Shown piece by piece: positions 40,867-49,529 of a stretch of 64,000 bases of DNA (position 1 is its first letter; the number at the start of each line of letters is the position of its first letter). Below the pieces are notes generated by a model. It was not told the origin of the DNA. It worked only from the letters and a program-made list of their open reading frames with translations, and made no database searches. This stretch comes from Aldehydirespirator sp965221185 (GTDB taxonomy: Bacteria > Actinomycetota > Acidimicrobiia > Acidimicrobiales > Aldehydirespiratoraceae): the NCBI GenBank assembly GCA_965221185.1, contig OZ244866.1:1612001-1676000 (forward strand), read 5' to 3'. The translations under genes were made by a program, and so were the position numbers.

Positions 40867-41384
40867 TGGCACCCCATTCTCAAGGGCGCGCGACGCAGCG
40901 GGCGACAGGCACGCCCGCGGCGAGGCCCGAACGGAAGCCGCGAGAGTTCAAAGTCGCCGAGGCGCCCGCGGCCGCACGGCGGTCCATCTCCGACGTCGGC
41001 ACCCTGCTGGCCCTGGGCATGTTTGCGGTGTGCCTGTCCCTCGCAGCGCTGCACGCGGTGCTAGTAGAGAACCAGGCCTCCCTCGACGATCTCATCGAGC
41101 ACAACCAGGAGCGCCGGCAGCGGATCGACCAACTGCAGGCGGAGATCGCCTACCTCGACTCCCCGGAGGGCCTGGCTGACCACGCGCGCTCCGTCGGTCT
41201 CGTCCCGGCGGCAGAGCTAGTCGTCCTCACCCCGGTCGGGCCCGATCTCCTCCCGCGGCCGGCCGCCGACCCCTTCAGTCTGGAGTCATCGGGCTTCCAG
41301 CCGCTCTCTCACGCTGATCCCGACAATCCGGCTGGCTCGATCCAGGCCCCAGGAGTCCCTGCCACCGGGAAGTCCGCCGAGTGA
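40866..41384 (+). CDS. ftsL: FtsL-like cell-division protein
   Basis: A 172-residue bitopic membrane protein in the usual ftsL position. A basic cytoplasmic N-terminus of about 50 residues is followed by one helix (GTLLALGMFAVCLSLAALHAVLV). A short extracellular coiled coil follows (ENQASLDDLIEHNQERRQRIDQLQAE), then LDSPEGLADHARSVGLVP, the end motif of FtsL/DivIC proteins. The remainder is Pro-rich. FtsL joins FtsQ and DivIC-type proteins to activate septal synthesis by FtsW and FtsI. It overlaps rsmH by one base and ftsI by 4 bases. Confidence 0.88.
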   Translation: MAPHSQGRATQRATGTPAARPERKPREFKVAEAPAAARRSISDVGTLLALGMFAVCLSLAALHAVLVENQASLDDLIEHNQERRQRIDQLQAEIAYLDSPEGLADHARSVGLVPAAELVVLTPVGPDLLPRPAADPFSLESSGFQPLSHADPDNPAGSIQAPGVPATGKSAE

Positions 41385-43273
41385 CACCAGCGGGGCCACG
41401 CTCCGACGCGTCGGCACGGCATCCGAGCCGCTGGGGCTCCGCGGGCGCAGTCAACTCCATCACGGGGCGCCCGCTCGTGGGCCGAGGCCGGGTCGTGACG
41501 GTGCTGGTGTTGCTGCTGCTCGCGCTGGGGGGACTCGTCTACCGCATCGTCGACGTTCAGGCCACTCCCGACCAGCGGATCCTGGAGGAGGTGGCCATCC
41601 CTCTCGGCGAGATCAGGGTGCCCGCGCCCCGCGGCACGGTGGTCGACCGCAACGGCCGGACCATCGCCCTGTCGCTGCCGGCCGCCACCGTCGTTTCCGA
41701 TCCCCGCATCGTCGAGGACCCGCGCGGAGCCGCCGAGGCCCTTTCCGAGATTCTGGGGATCGAATCCTCCGTACTGCTTGGGAAGTTGCAGGGCGAGGGC
41801 GCGTTCCGCTACGTCGTCCGGCAGATCGATCCAGAGGTCGGAGCACAGGTGAGCGACCTGGGAATCGACGGCGTCAGGGTCATCTCCGAGCCCCGGCGCG
41901 AGCATCCCAACGGCGAATGCTCCGCGCTGGCCGCGGTCGGGCGCGTCAACATCGACCATGTGGGGATGAGCGGCATCGAGGAGACCCACGACGACCACCT
42001 GTCGGGCATTCCCGGCCGCATGATGAAGGAAGTGGGAGTGGACGGAACCACCATTCCCGGCGGCCTCCAGGAGGTGACCGCGCCGACAGTGGGACAAGAC
42101 ATCACCGTGACCCTGGACCGCAACATCCAGTTCCAGGCAGAGTCGATGCTGCTCGACATCGTGGCCGTGGCCGGCGCGGCCTCCGGGGTGGCCCTAGTCT
42201 CGCTTCCCGCCACCGGGGAGATAGTCGCGATGGCCAACGTGTCCCGGGGATCCGACGGCATCGTCAACTGCACCCGGCACAATCTGGCCGCTACCTGGAC
42301 CTACGAGCCCGGCTCGGTCTTCAAGCCGGTGACCACAGCCGCGGCGCTGTCGAGCGGGGCAGTGTCGGAGCACGTTGCGATAGACGTGCCGTCGCACCTC
42401 ACCATCTGGGAGCATCGCTTCGAGGACACACCGACCCATGGGGACGTGAGGTTGACTCCCACGGAGATAGTGACCCGGTCGTCGAACATCGGAACGATCA
42501 GAATGGCGCAATTGGCCGGAGAGGATCGGCTGCACGAGACGATCCGGACCTTCGGCTTCGGTGCCCTCACCGCGCTCGACTTCAAGGGCGAATCGAAGGG
42601 AATCGTGCCTCCGCTGAGCCGCTGGAACGGACTCAGCCTGCCCAACATGGCGATCGGCCAGGGGCTGGCAGTGACGCCGCTGCAGATGCTGCAGGTGTAC
42701 AACGCCATCGCCAACGACGGGGTGCTGGTGCCGCTGCGGCTCATCGCCCACGGTGCTGATTTCTCCGGTGCGGCCGAACCGGCGCCGGTGCGCATCCTCA
42801 GTTCGGAGGTGGCGTCGACGCTGATGCGGATTCTTGAGTCGGTGGTGCGGTCCGGAACCGGCCGGGAGGCCGGCGTGGAGGGCTTCTCGGTGGCCGGCAA
42901 GACGGGCACGGCGTGGCAGCCGTGCGACGTGGGCTACGAGTGCCTGAACGAGAGGGACGAGCTGGTCGGCCGTCACCACACCGCCACTTTCGCGGGGATC
43001 GTGAGCAACGACGACGGCCCGGCTCTCGTCGTGCTCGTCGTGATCGACCAGCCCAAGGGCGACCGGATATCGGGGGGACGGCTGGCCGCGCCCACCGTGA
43101 GCAAGATCGCAGAGTACGCGCTGCGCCAGCTGCGCATCTCCGCGGAGCTCGACACCGAGCCCGGGGAGCGTCGCCGAGCCGAGCCCGCGACGGTGCCGCC
43201 CACGACGACCGGAGCCCAGCCGGAACCGGGCGGAGACGGCGGTGCGGGCGGCCACGACGAGGCCCAGACATGA
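41381..43273 (+). CDS. ftsI: Septal peptidoglycan transpeptidase (penicillin-binding protein)
   Basis: A 630-residue class B penicillin-binding protein. The GTG start overlaps ftsL (GTGA). A cytoplasmic tail and one membrane helix (VVTVLVLLLLALGGLVYRI, about 38-56) precede the outer PBP dimerisation domain with RGTVVDRNGRTIALSL. The transpeptidase motifs are SVFK (S312, K315), SSN (367-369) and KTGT (507-510). FtsI cross-links septal peptidoglycan with FtsW. The C-terminal tail beyond residue 590 is Pro-, Thr- and Gly-rich. The stop overlaps the murE ATG (ATGA). Confidence 0.96.
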   Translation: MTPAGPRSDASARHPSRWGSAGAVNSITGRPLVGRGRVVTVLVLLLLALGGLVYRIVDVQATPDQRILEEVAIPLGEIRVPAPRGTVVDRNGRTIALSLPAATVVSDPRIVEDPRGAAEALSEILGIESSVLLGKLQGEGAFRYVVRQIDPEVGAQVSDLGIDGVRVISEPRREHPNGECSALAAVGRVNIDHVGMSGIEETHDDHLSGIPGRMMKEVGVDGTTIPGGLQEVTAPTVGQDITVTLDRNIQFQAESMLLDIVAVAGAASGVALVSLPATGEIVAMANVSRGSDGIVNCTRHNLAATWTYEPGSVFKPVTTAAALSSGAVSEHVAIDVPSHLTIWEHRFEDTPTHGDVRLTPTEIVTRSSNIGTIRMAQLAGEDRLHETIRTFGFGALTALDFKGESKGIVPPLSRWNGLSLPNMAIGQGLAVTPLQMLQVYNAIANDGVLVPLRLIAHGADFSGAAEPAPVRILSSEVASTLMRILESVVRSGTGREAGVEGFSVAGKTGTAWQPCDVGYECLNERDELVGRHHTATFAGIVSNDDGPALVVLVVIDQPKGDRISGGRLAAPTVSKIAEYALRQLRISAELDTEPGERRRAEPATVPPTTTGAQPEPGGDGGAGGHDEAQT

Positions 43274-44727
43274 TCAGCCTCGACAAGCTGGCAGGCGCGC
43301 TGGGAGCCGACATCGTCACGCCCGACGGCGCGAACCGCTCCGAGGACCCGGCATCGATGGCCTCGCCCCAAGTGCGTGACGTCGAGCACGACAGCCGGCT
43401 CGTGGAACCCGGCGTGCTGTTCGCGTGCATCCCCGGCGCGGTCGACGACGGCCACCGGTTCGCAGGCGAGGCTGTCTCCGCAGGGGCGGTCGGGCTGCTC
43501 GTGGAGCGCCCCGTGCCTGCGGCCGTACCCTGCCTGGTGGTGGAGTCGGTGCGCCGCGCGGTGGGACCAGCCGCGGCGGCGGTTCACGGCCATCCCGGCC
43601 GGCGGCTCGACTTGGCCGGCGTCACCGGCACCAACGGCAAGACGACGACGGTCCGCCTGGTCGCCGGACTGCTGGGGGCCGCAGGGCGCGACGCGGCCGA
43701 GATCGGCACGCTCACGGGCACCCTGACCACTCCCGAGGCCACCGACCTGCAGCGCGCTCTGGCCCATGCCCTGCGCCGGGGCGCGAGCGCGGCCGTCATC
43801 GAGGTCTCCTCCCACGGGCTCGTGCAGCACCGCGTGGACGGATGCCGGTTCCGGGTGGCCGCGTTCACCAACCTCGGCCACGACCACCTCGACTACCACG
43901 GATCGATGGATGATTACTTCGCCGCCAAGGCCGGGCTGTTCACGAGCGGCCTCACCGAGACGGCCGTCGTGGATGTCACCAGCGATTGGGGACGCCGCCT
44001 CGCGGCGGTGGCGGCGTCCGAGGTGCCCGTGATCGAGGTGGATCAGCGCAAGATCGAGGTCGTCGATGCCGACGCCCGCTCAAGCACCTTCCGCTGGCGC
44101 GGCCAGGCGGTGACGCTGCCGTTGGGGGGAGCGTTCAACCGGGCCAATGCCGTGCTGGCCGCGGAGGTGGCCGCCGCGCTCGGTGTGGATCCGGCCGTGG
44201 CCGCGACGGGCCTGGCGGAGGCCGCGCCGGTGCCCGGCCGGTTCGAGTCGGTGCAGGCCGGGCAGGACTTCGCGGTCATCATCGACTTCGCCCACACCCC
44301 GGACGGCCTCGCGGCCGTGCTGCAGGCTGCTCGGAGCCTGACCGAGCGCAGCCTCACCGTGGTGTTCGGGGCCGGAGGCGACCGGGACCGCCGCAAACGC
44401 CCGGAGATGGGCGCCGCCGCGGACAGACTGGCGGACCGAGTGATAGTCACGAGCGACAACCCCCGCTCGGAGAACCCCGAGCAGATCATCGCCGAGATCG
44501 TCGCCGGCATGAGCCGGACTCCCGACCGGCGCGACGCCGATCGGCGCCTCGCGCTGCGGTACGCGGTGTCCACGGCCCGCCGGGGCGACACGGTGCTGAT
44601 CGCAGGCAAGGGTCACGAGACCAGCCAGACCGTCGGGAGCGACCGGCTGCCATTCGACGACCGGGATGTGGTCAGCGAGGAGATCGCGCGCCTGGCGGCC
44701 TGCGCCCCCCCGGAGGCCGAGCGATGA
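43270..44727 (+). CDS. murE: UDP-N-acetylmuramoyl-tripeptide synthetase (meso-diaminopimelate-adding)
   Basis: A 485-residue Mur ligase starting ATGA over the ftsI stop. ATP site GVTGTNGKTTT is at 117-127. VIEVSSHGL, NLGHDHLDYHG and FAHTPDGL are family blocks, with the carbamylated-lysine region following. The specificity motif is DNPR in VTSDNPRSENPEQI, which indicates addition of meso-diaminopimelate rather than lysine. It builds UDP-MurNAc-tripeptide in the cytoplasm. Next in a usual cluster would be murF, but here mraY follows directly with a 4-nt overlap. Confidence 0.96.
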   Translation: MISLDKLAGALGADIVTPDGANRSEDPASMASPQVRDVEHDSRLVEPGVLFACIPGAVDDGHRFAGEAVSAGAVGLLVERPVPAAVPCLVVESVRRAVGPAAAAVHGHPGRRLDLAGVTGTNGKTTTVRLVAGLLGAAGRDAAEIGTLTGTLTTPEATDLQRALAHALRRGASAAVIEVSSHGLVQHRVDGCRFRVAAFTNLGHDHLDYHGSMDDYFAAKAGLFTSGLTETAVVDVTSDWGRRLAAVAASEVPVIEVDQRKIEVVDADARSSTFRWRGQAVTLPLGGAFNRANAVLAAEVAAALGVDPAVAATGLAEAAPVPGRFESVQAGQDFAVIIDFAHTPDGLAAVLQAARSLTERSLTVVFGAGGDRDRRKRPEMGAAADRLADRVIVTSDNPRSENPEQIIAEIVAGMSRTPDRRDADRRLALRYAVSTARRGDTVLIAGKGHETSQTVGSDRLPFDDRDVVSEEIARLAACAPPEAER

Positions 44728-45776
44728 TCCGCCTGCTGCTCGCGGCCAGTATCGCCATGTTCGTGTCCCTGCTGGGGTGCTGGATCCTCATCCGCCTGCT
44801 CGTGCACTACGGAATAGGCCAGCCCATCCGTGACGACGGCCCCCAGGAGCACCGGGTCAAGTCGGGCACGCCCACGATGGGCGGCATAGCCGTGGTCTTC
44901 GCCGCCACCGCCGGATACGTGGTCAGCGACGTCGTCGGCGGCATCTACACCCGGACCGGCATCATCGTGATGCTCACCATCATCGCGGCCGGGCTGGTGG
45001 GCCTGCTCGACGACTGGATCAAGGTCGTGGCGGCGCGCAACCTCGGTCTGAACAAGAAGACCAAGATCATCGGCCTGCTGGCCGTCGGCATCGGGTTCGC
45101 CTGGGCCATGACCGAGTTCACGTCGGCCCACACCACCGTCTCCTTCACCCGCTTCGACAGCCCCGGCCTGGAGCTGGGAAGGGCGGGCTGGTCGATATGG
45201 GCCATCCTTCTCATCATCGCCACCACCAATGCGGTGAACCTGACAGACGGACTCGACGGTCTGGCGGCCGGGGCCAGCGGGGTCGGCTACGGCGCGTTCA
45301 TGATCATCGGCTTCTGGCAGTTCGACCACTACCAGTCATACCAAGTGGCCCACGCCCTCGACCTCGCCATCGTTAGCGCGGCCATGGTGGGGGCGATCAT
45401 CGGGTTCCTGTGGTGGAACGCCGCACCGGCACGCATATTCATGGGCGACACCGGCTCGCTGGCGCTCGGCAGCGGCCTGGCTGCGCTGGCCTTGGCCACC
45501 AACACCGCGCTCTTGCTGCCCATCATCGGCGGGCTCTTCGTCATCGAGACGCTGTCGGTGATCATGCAGATCGTCTCGTTCCGTGGCTTCGGCCGCCGGC
45601 TGTTCCGCATGGCCCCCCTGCACCACCACTTCGAGCTGCGGGGCTGGCCGGAGACCACTGTCATCATCCGCCTGTGGATCCTGTCGGGCCTGTGCACCGG
45701 CCTGGGACTGGGACTGTTCTACGCAGACGCGGTCAACTCCGGCATCGTGGACTCGATCTCGAGACTCACCCCGTGA
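44724..45776 (+). CDS. mraY: Phospho-N-acetylmuramoyl-pentapeptide transferase
   Basis: A 350-residue membrane enzyme with about ten helices that makes lipid I from UDP-MurNAc-pentapeptide and undecaprenyl phosphate. Motifs are KSGTPTMGG, GLLDDWIKV (the Asp-rich region), TTNAVNLTDGLDGLAAG, and FMGDTGSLALG. The C-terminal MAPLHHHFELRGWPET holds the His-rich catalytic segment. The ATG overlaps the murE stop and the stop overlaps the murD GTG, as in a tightly coupled operon. Its substrate is the pentapeptide, so a MurF must exist elsewhere. Confidence 0.97.
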   Translation: MIRLLLAASIAMFVSLLGCWILIRLLVHYGIGQPIRDDGPQEHRVKSGTPTMGGIAVVFAATAGYVVSDVVGGIYTRTGIIVMLTIIAAGLVGLLDDWIKVVAARNLGLNKKTKIIGLLAVGIGFAWAMTEFTSAHTTVSFTRFDSPGLELGRAGWSIWAILLIIATTNAVNLTDGLDGLAAGASGVGYGAFMIIGFWQFDHYQSYQVAHALDLAIVSAAMVGAIIGFLWWNAAPARIFMGDTGSLALGSGLAALALATNTALLLPIIGGLFVIETLSVIMQIVSFRGFGRRLFRMAPLHHHFELRGWPETTVIIRLWILSGLCTGLGLGLFYADAVNSGIVDSISRLTP

Positions 45777-47146
45777 GCCCCACAGCCACCACCGCATGGG
45801 CTGAGGTGCCCACATCGATCCTGCTCGCCGGATTTGGCGCAACCAACCGGGCGGTGGCCAGGGCGCTCGTGTCCAGGGGTCACACGGTGACAGCCTTCGA
45901 CGACGGCCCCGACACAACCGCGACCGCCGAGGCGGACGCACTCGGCCTGGAACTGGAGATCGCCCCGGGCAACAGCCGCCTCGATCAACTGGTGAGGTCC
46001 GCCGACGCAATGATCCCAACCCCGGGCCTGCCCGAGCACCACCGGGCGCTGGCTGCGGCTTCCGCACGCTGCGTGCCCACAGCCAGCGAGTTCGACCTGG
46101 CCAGAGCGTGGGATTCGCGGCCCATGGCGGCCGTGACCGGAACCAGCGGCAAGACCACCGTCACCGAGATGGCAGTGGCCGCGCTGAGGTTCTCGGGCGT
46201 GCCCTCGGTGGCTGCGGGCAACACCGACCTCCCCCTCGTGACCGCGATCGAGCGGACCGACGTCGAGGTGTTCGTGGTCGAGGCGTCGTCGTTCCGCCTC
46301 GCCCACAGCCGCTGCTTCGAGCCTCAGGCCGCATGCTGGCTGAACTTCGCTCCCGACCATCTTGACGTCCACCGCAACCTGGCCTCGTACGAGGCGGCCA
46401 AGGCCCGGCTGTGGCAATGCCTTCCGACGGGCGCGACCGCGATCGCCAACCGTCTGGATCCGACGGTCATGGCCCACCTTCCCGACGGCCGCGACACTTG
46501 GACGTTCGCGCAGGAGGGCCCAGCCGACTGGCACCGCCACACCGAGATGCTGACCGGCCCCCTGGGGCCCGTGGTACCGGTGCGGGATCTGCGCCGGACC
46601 ATGCCCCACGACATCGCCAACGCTCTGGCGGCCGCGGCCACCTCGACCGCAGTGGGCGCAACGGTGGAGGGGCTGGGCCAGGCCCTCTCCTCGTTCGAGC
46701 CGGGCGCCCATCGAGTGCAGATGGTGGCCCTTATCGGCGGTGTCGCCTACTACGACGACTCCAAGGCAACCACTCCCCACGCCACGGTCGCTGCCCTGCG
46801 GGGCTTCGAGGCGGCCGTGCTGATCGCGGGCGGCCGCAACAAGGGCCTCGATCTCAGCAAGTTGCTCGACGCCGTCGACACGGTGAGCTGCGTGGTGGCC
46901 TTCGGCGAGGCAGCCGCCGAGGTGGCCGAGGTCTTCGCGGCCGAGCGGCCGGTGCTCGTCGCGGGCGACATGGGCGAAGCCGTGGAGCTGGCCGCCTCCG
47001 CGGCGGCGCCGGGCTCGGCCGTGCTGCTCTCGCCCGCCTGCGCCTCCTTCGACCGCTACTCGGGATACGCGGCGCGTGGCGAGGACTTCGCCCGCCTAGT
47101 GAGGGAGCTCGCGCTGCGAGCCGGCTGCCCGGCGATGCCGTCATGA
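45773..47146 (+). CDS. murD: UDP-N-acetylmuramoylalanine-D-glutamate ligase
   Basis: A 457-residue Mur ligase starting GTG over the mraY stop. An N-terminal Rossmann-like domain (SILLAGFGATNRAVARAL) is followed by the ATP site VTGTSGKTTVTEM (121-133). WLNFAPDHLDVHRNLASYEAAKARL and YYDDSKATTPHATVAAL are family blocks, with LIAGGRNKGLDLS and SPACASFDRYSGYAARGEDF at the end. It adds D-glutamate to UDP-MurNAc-L-alanine in the cytoplasm. The stop overlaps the ftsW ATG. Confidence 0.95.
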   Translation: MSPTATTAWAEVPTSILLAGFGATNRAVARALVSRGHTVTAFDDGPDTTATAEADALGLELEIAPGNSRLDQLVRSADAMIPTPGLPEHHRALAAASARCVPTASEFDLARAWDSRPMAAVTGTSGKTTVTEMAVAALRFSGVPSVAAGNTDLPLVTAIERTDVEVFVVEASSFRLAHSRCFEPQAACWLNFAPDHLDVHRNLASYEAAKARLWQCLPTGATAIANRLDPTVMAHLPDGRDTWTFAQEGPADWHRHTEMLTGPLGPVVPVRDLRRTMPHDIANALAAAATSTAVGATVEGLGQALSSFEPGAHRVQMVALIGGVAYYDDSKATTPHATVAALRGFEAAVLIAGGRNKGLDLSKLLDAVDTVSCVVAFGEAAAEVAEVFAAERPVLVAGDMGEAVELAASAAAPGSAVLLSPACASFDRYSGYAARGEDFARLVRELALRAGCPAMPS

Positions 47147-48345
47147 TCGCGACCAGGCACTCCCGGGGTCGCCAGCAGGCGCGACTCGAGGCGCGATCCC
47201 GGCACGCGACGGCCAGAGCGCAGCCCGACGGCAGCGGCCCGCGGCCCCCGATGGGCCGGCGCACCGGCCTGTTCCTAGTGCTCTTCTTGGCCGTGGCCGC
47301 GCTAGTTCTGCTGGGTTTGGTCATGGCGCTGTCGGCCACGGCCGCTCCCAGCTTGTCCGGCACAGACTCGGCGTGGTCTCTGTTCAAGAGCCAGGCCACG
47401 TGGTTCGCCGTCGGCGCGGTCGCGGTGCTTGCGCTGCTGCGGGTGGACTACCACCGATGGCGGCGACCCGCAGCTCTGGGCATGGGCGCGTCCCTGCTGC
47501 TGCTGGCACTCACTGCCGTGCCCAGCGTGGGTCTCAGCGCCAACGGCGCCCGGCGCTGGCTCGGGGTGGGCTCGATCGTCTTCCAGCCGTCGGAGGTGGC
47601 CAAGCTCGCTTTCGTGCTCTTCGTGGCTGATCTGCTTTCTCGGCCCGAGCGCCCCATGGAGGACACTCGGTCCACCCTCCAGCCTGTCCTCGCGCTGACA
47701 GGGCTCATGGCTTCGCTTCTGATGATGCAACCCCATCTTGGAGCGAGCCTCCTGATTGCCGGCGTGGCCGTAGCGATGCTGTACTTCGCGGGCGCGCGGC
47801 TGTCCCACCTGGCCTTGGCCTGCACGGTCGGAGCCTGCTTGTCCGCACTGCTGATCGCCTACTCTCCCTGGCGCAGGGCGCGCATGCTGGGCTTCATCAA
47901 CCCGTGGGAAGATCCCTTCGGCAACGGCTACCAGACACTCCAGTCGCTGCACGCCATGGCTTCGGGCGGCATCGAGGGATTGGGGCTCGGCTCCGGGCGG
48001 GCAAAGTGGGGCTTCCTTCCGTATGCGCACACCGACTTCATCTTCGCGGTAATAGGCGAAGAGCTCGGCATGGTCGGCTCGCTTTTCGTGGTGCTGCTGT
48101 TCGTGGTTATCGGGGCCACGGGCCTGGGCGTGGCGCTGAGGGCTCCGGACCGCTTCGGAATGCTGCTCGCGGTGGGCATCACATCGTGGATCATCCTCCA
48201 GGCAGCGCTGAACATCGGCGCCGTCGTTGCGGTGTTCCCGGTTGTCGGTATCACCCTTCCGCTGCTGTCGTTCGGCGGAAGTTCCCTGGTGACGACCATG
48301 GCCGCGATGGGCGTGCTGCTCAACGTGGCGAGGCAGATCCGATGA
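47143..48345 (+). CDS. ftsW: Septal peptidoglycan polymerase (SEDS glycosyltransferase)
   Basis: A 400-residue membrane protein with about ten helices, starting ATG over the murD stop. A basic N-terminal tail of about 40 residues precedes the helices. GARRWLGVGSIVFQPSEVAKL and GASLLIAGVAVAML are SEDS hallmarks, with the extracellular loop segment GNGYQTLQSLHAMASGG. The C-terminal TLPLLSFGGSSLVTTMAAMGVLL is diagnostic. It polymerises lipid II at the septum with FtsI. A 4-nt overlap with murG (ATGA). Confidence 0.96.
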   Translation: MIATRHSRGRQQARLEARSRHATARAQPDGSGPRPPMGRRTGLFLVLFLAVAALVLLGLVMALSATAAPSLSGTDSAWSLFKSQATWFAVGAVAVLALLRVDYHRWRRPAALGMGASLLLLALTAVPSVGLSANGARRWLGVGSIVFQPSEVAKLAFVLFVADLLSRPERPMEDTRSTLQPVLALTGLMASLLMMQPHLGASLLIAGVAVAMLYFAGARLSHLALACTVGACLSALLIAYSPWRRARMLGFINPWEDPFGNGYQTLQSLHAMASGGIEGLGLGSGRAKWGFLPYAHTDFIFAVIGEELGMVGSLFVVLLFVVIGATGLGVALRAPDRFGMLLAVGITSWIILQAALNIGAVVAVFPVVGITLPLLSFGGSSLVTTMAAMGVLLNVARQIR

Positions 48346-49529
48346 GGGTGTCGCCGTCCCGACGGCGGTCGCGGGCAGGCGGACACTCCGGCGCCACCTG
48401 GGCCGTGATCGCCGGCGGCGGTACGGCGGGCCACGTGCTGCCGGGAATCAGCATCGGCCGCGAGATCGTCGAACGGGGCGCTCCCCGCGAGGCCGTGCAC
48501 TTCGTCGGCAGCTCTCGGGGCGTCGAGACCCGGCTGGTTGTCGAGGCGGGATTCGGACTCACCGCGCTGCCGGGGCGGGGTTTGCAGCGCAGGCTCGCCC
48601 TGTCCAACGTGGCCGCCGCGGCCGGACTCGCCCGGGCCTTCGTGCAGGCCCTGTTCGTCCTGGGACGCCGCCGGCCCGCGGTGGTACTGGGGTTGGGCGG
48701 CTACGCCTCCGCGGCCTGCGGAGCGGCCGCGGCCCTGCTGCGCGTGCCGCTGGTGATAACCGAGCAGAACGCCGTGCCGGGCCTGGCCAACCGGCTGCTC
48801 GGCCGGTTCGCGGCGGGCGCAGCCACCGCCTTCGAGGCCACCGACCTGCCCGGCGCCACCTGGACCGGCAACCCGGTGCGGACAGAGGTGCTGGCCGCGG
48901 ACCGCGCCGCGGGGAGAGCCGCTGCCAGGACCGCGCTGGGCGTGGACGCCGAGCGCCGTCTCGTGGCCGTGTTCGGAGGCTCCCTCGGCTCTCGGAGAAT
49001 CAACGAGGCCGTAGCCGGGGCGGTGGAGCTGTGGGGGGCCCGAGGCGATCTCCACATCCGCCACATCGCGGGGCGTCGCGACTACGACGACCTGTCACGC
49101 CGCGAGTCCCCAGACCGAGAGGGCGCGCTGGCATACGACCTGGTCGCCTACGAGGAGAACATGGCGGCCGTTTACGCGGCAGCCGACTTGGTGGTAAGCC
49201 GAGCCGGCGCCACCACGGTGGCCGAACTGGCCGCGGTGGGCGTGCCGGCGGTGCTCGTGCCGCTGCCGGGAGCGCCCGGCGATCACCAGACCGCCAACGC
49301 GCGCCGGCTTGACGCGGCCGGCGGGGCAGTCATCGTCAGCGACGCCGAACTCGACGGGGCCCGCCTCGCCGCGGAGGTCGACGCCCTGCTGGCGGATCGG
49401 GATCGCCTCGCCTCCATGGCCGGAGCCGCCGGAACGCTGGCCCGGCCCGATGCGGCCCGCGCGGTGGTGGATCTAGCCGAGAGGTGCGCGACCCGGCCGC
49501 GCCCGCGCGAGCGGGAGGCGACCGCGTGA
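48342..49529 (+). CDS. murG: UDP-N-acetylglucosamine-lipid I N-acetylglucosaminyltransferase
   Basis: A 395-residue peripheral membrane enzyme that converts lipid I to lipid II. The GGGTAGHVLPGI loop (residues about 25-36), VLGLGGYASAACGAAAALL and ITEQNAVPGLANRLL are in the N-terminal domain. The C-terminal donor-binding domain has VFGGSLGSRRINEAV and VSRAGATTVAELAAVGVPAVLVPLPGAPGDHQTANA. About 22 extra basic residues precede the first fold segment. Coupled on both sides by 4-nt overlaps. Confidence 0.96.
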   Translation: MRVSPSRRRSRAGGHSGATWAVIAGGGTAGHVLPGISIGREIVERGAPREAVHFVGSSRGVETRLVVEAGFGLTALPGRGLQRRLALSNVAAAAGLARAFVQALFVLGRRRPAVVLGLGGYASAACGAAAALLRVPLVITEQNAVPGLANRLLGRFAAGAATAFEATDLPGATWTGNPVRTEVLAADRAAGRAAARTALGVDAERRLVAVFGGSLGSRRINEAVAGAVELWGARGDLHIRHIAGRRDYDDLSRRESPDREGALAYDLVAYEENMAAVYAAADLVVSRAGATTVAELAAVGVPAVLVPLPGAPGDHQTANARRLDAAGGAVIVSDAELDGARLAAEVDALLADRDRLASMAGAAGTLARPDAARAVVDLAERCATRPRPREREATA

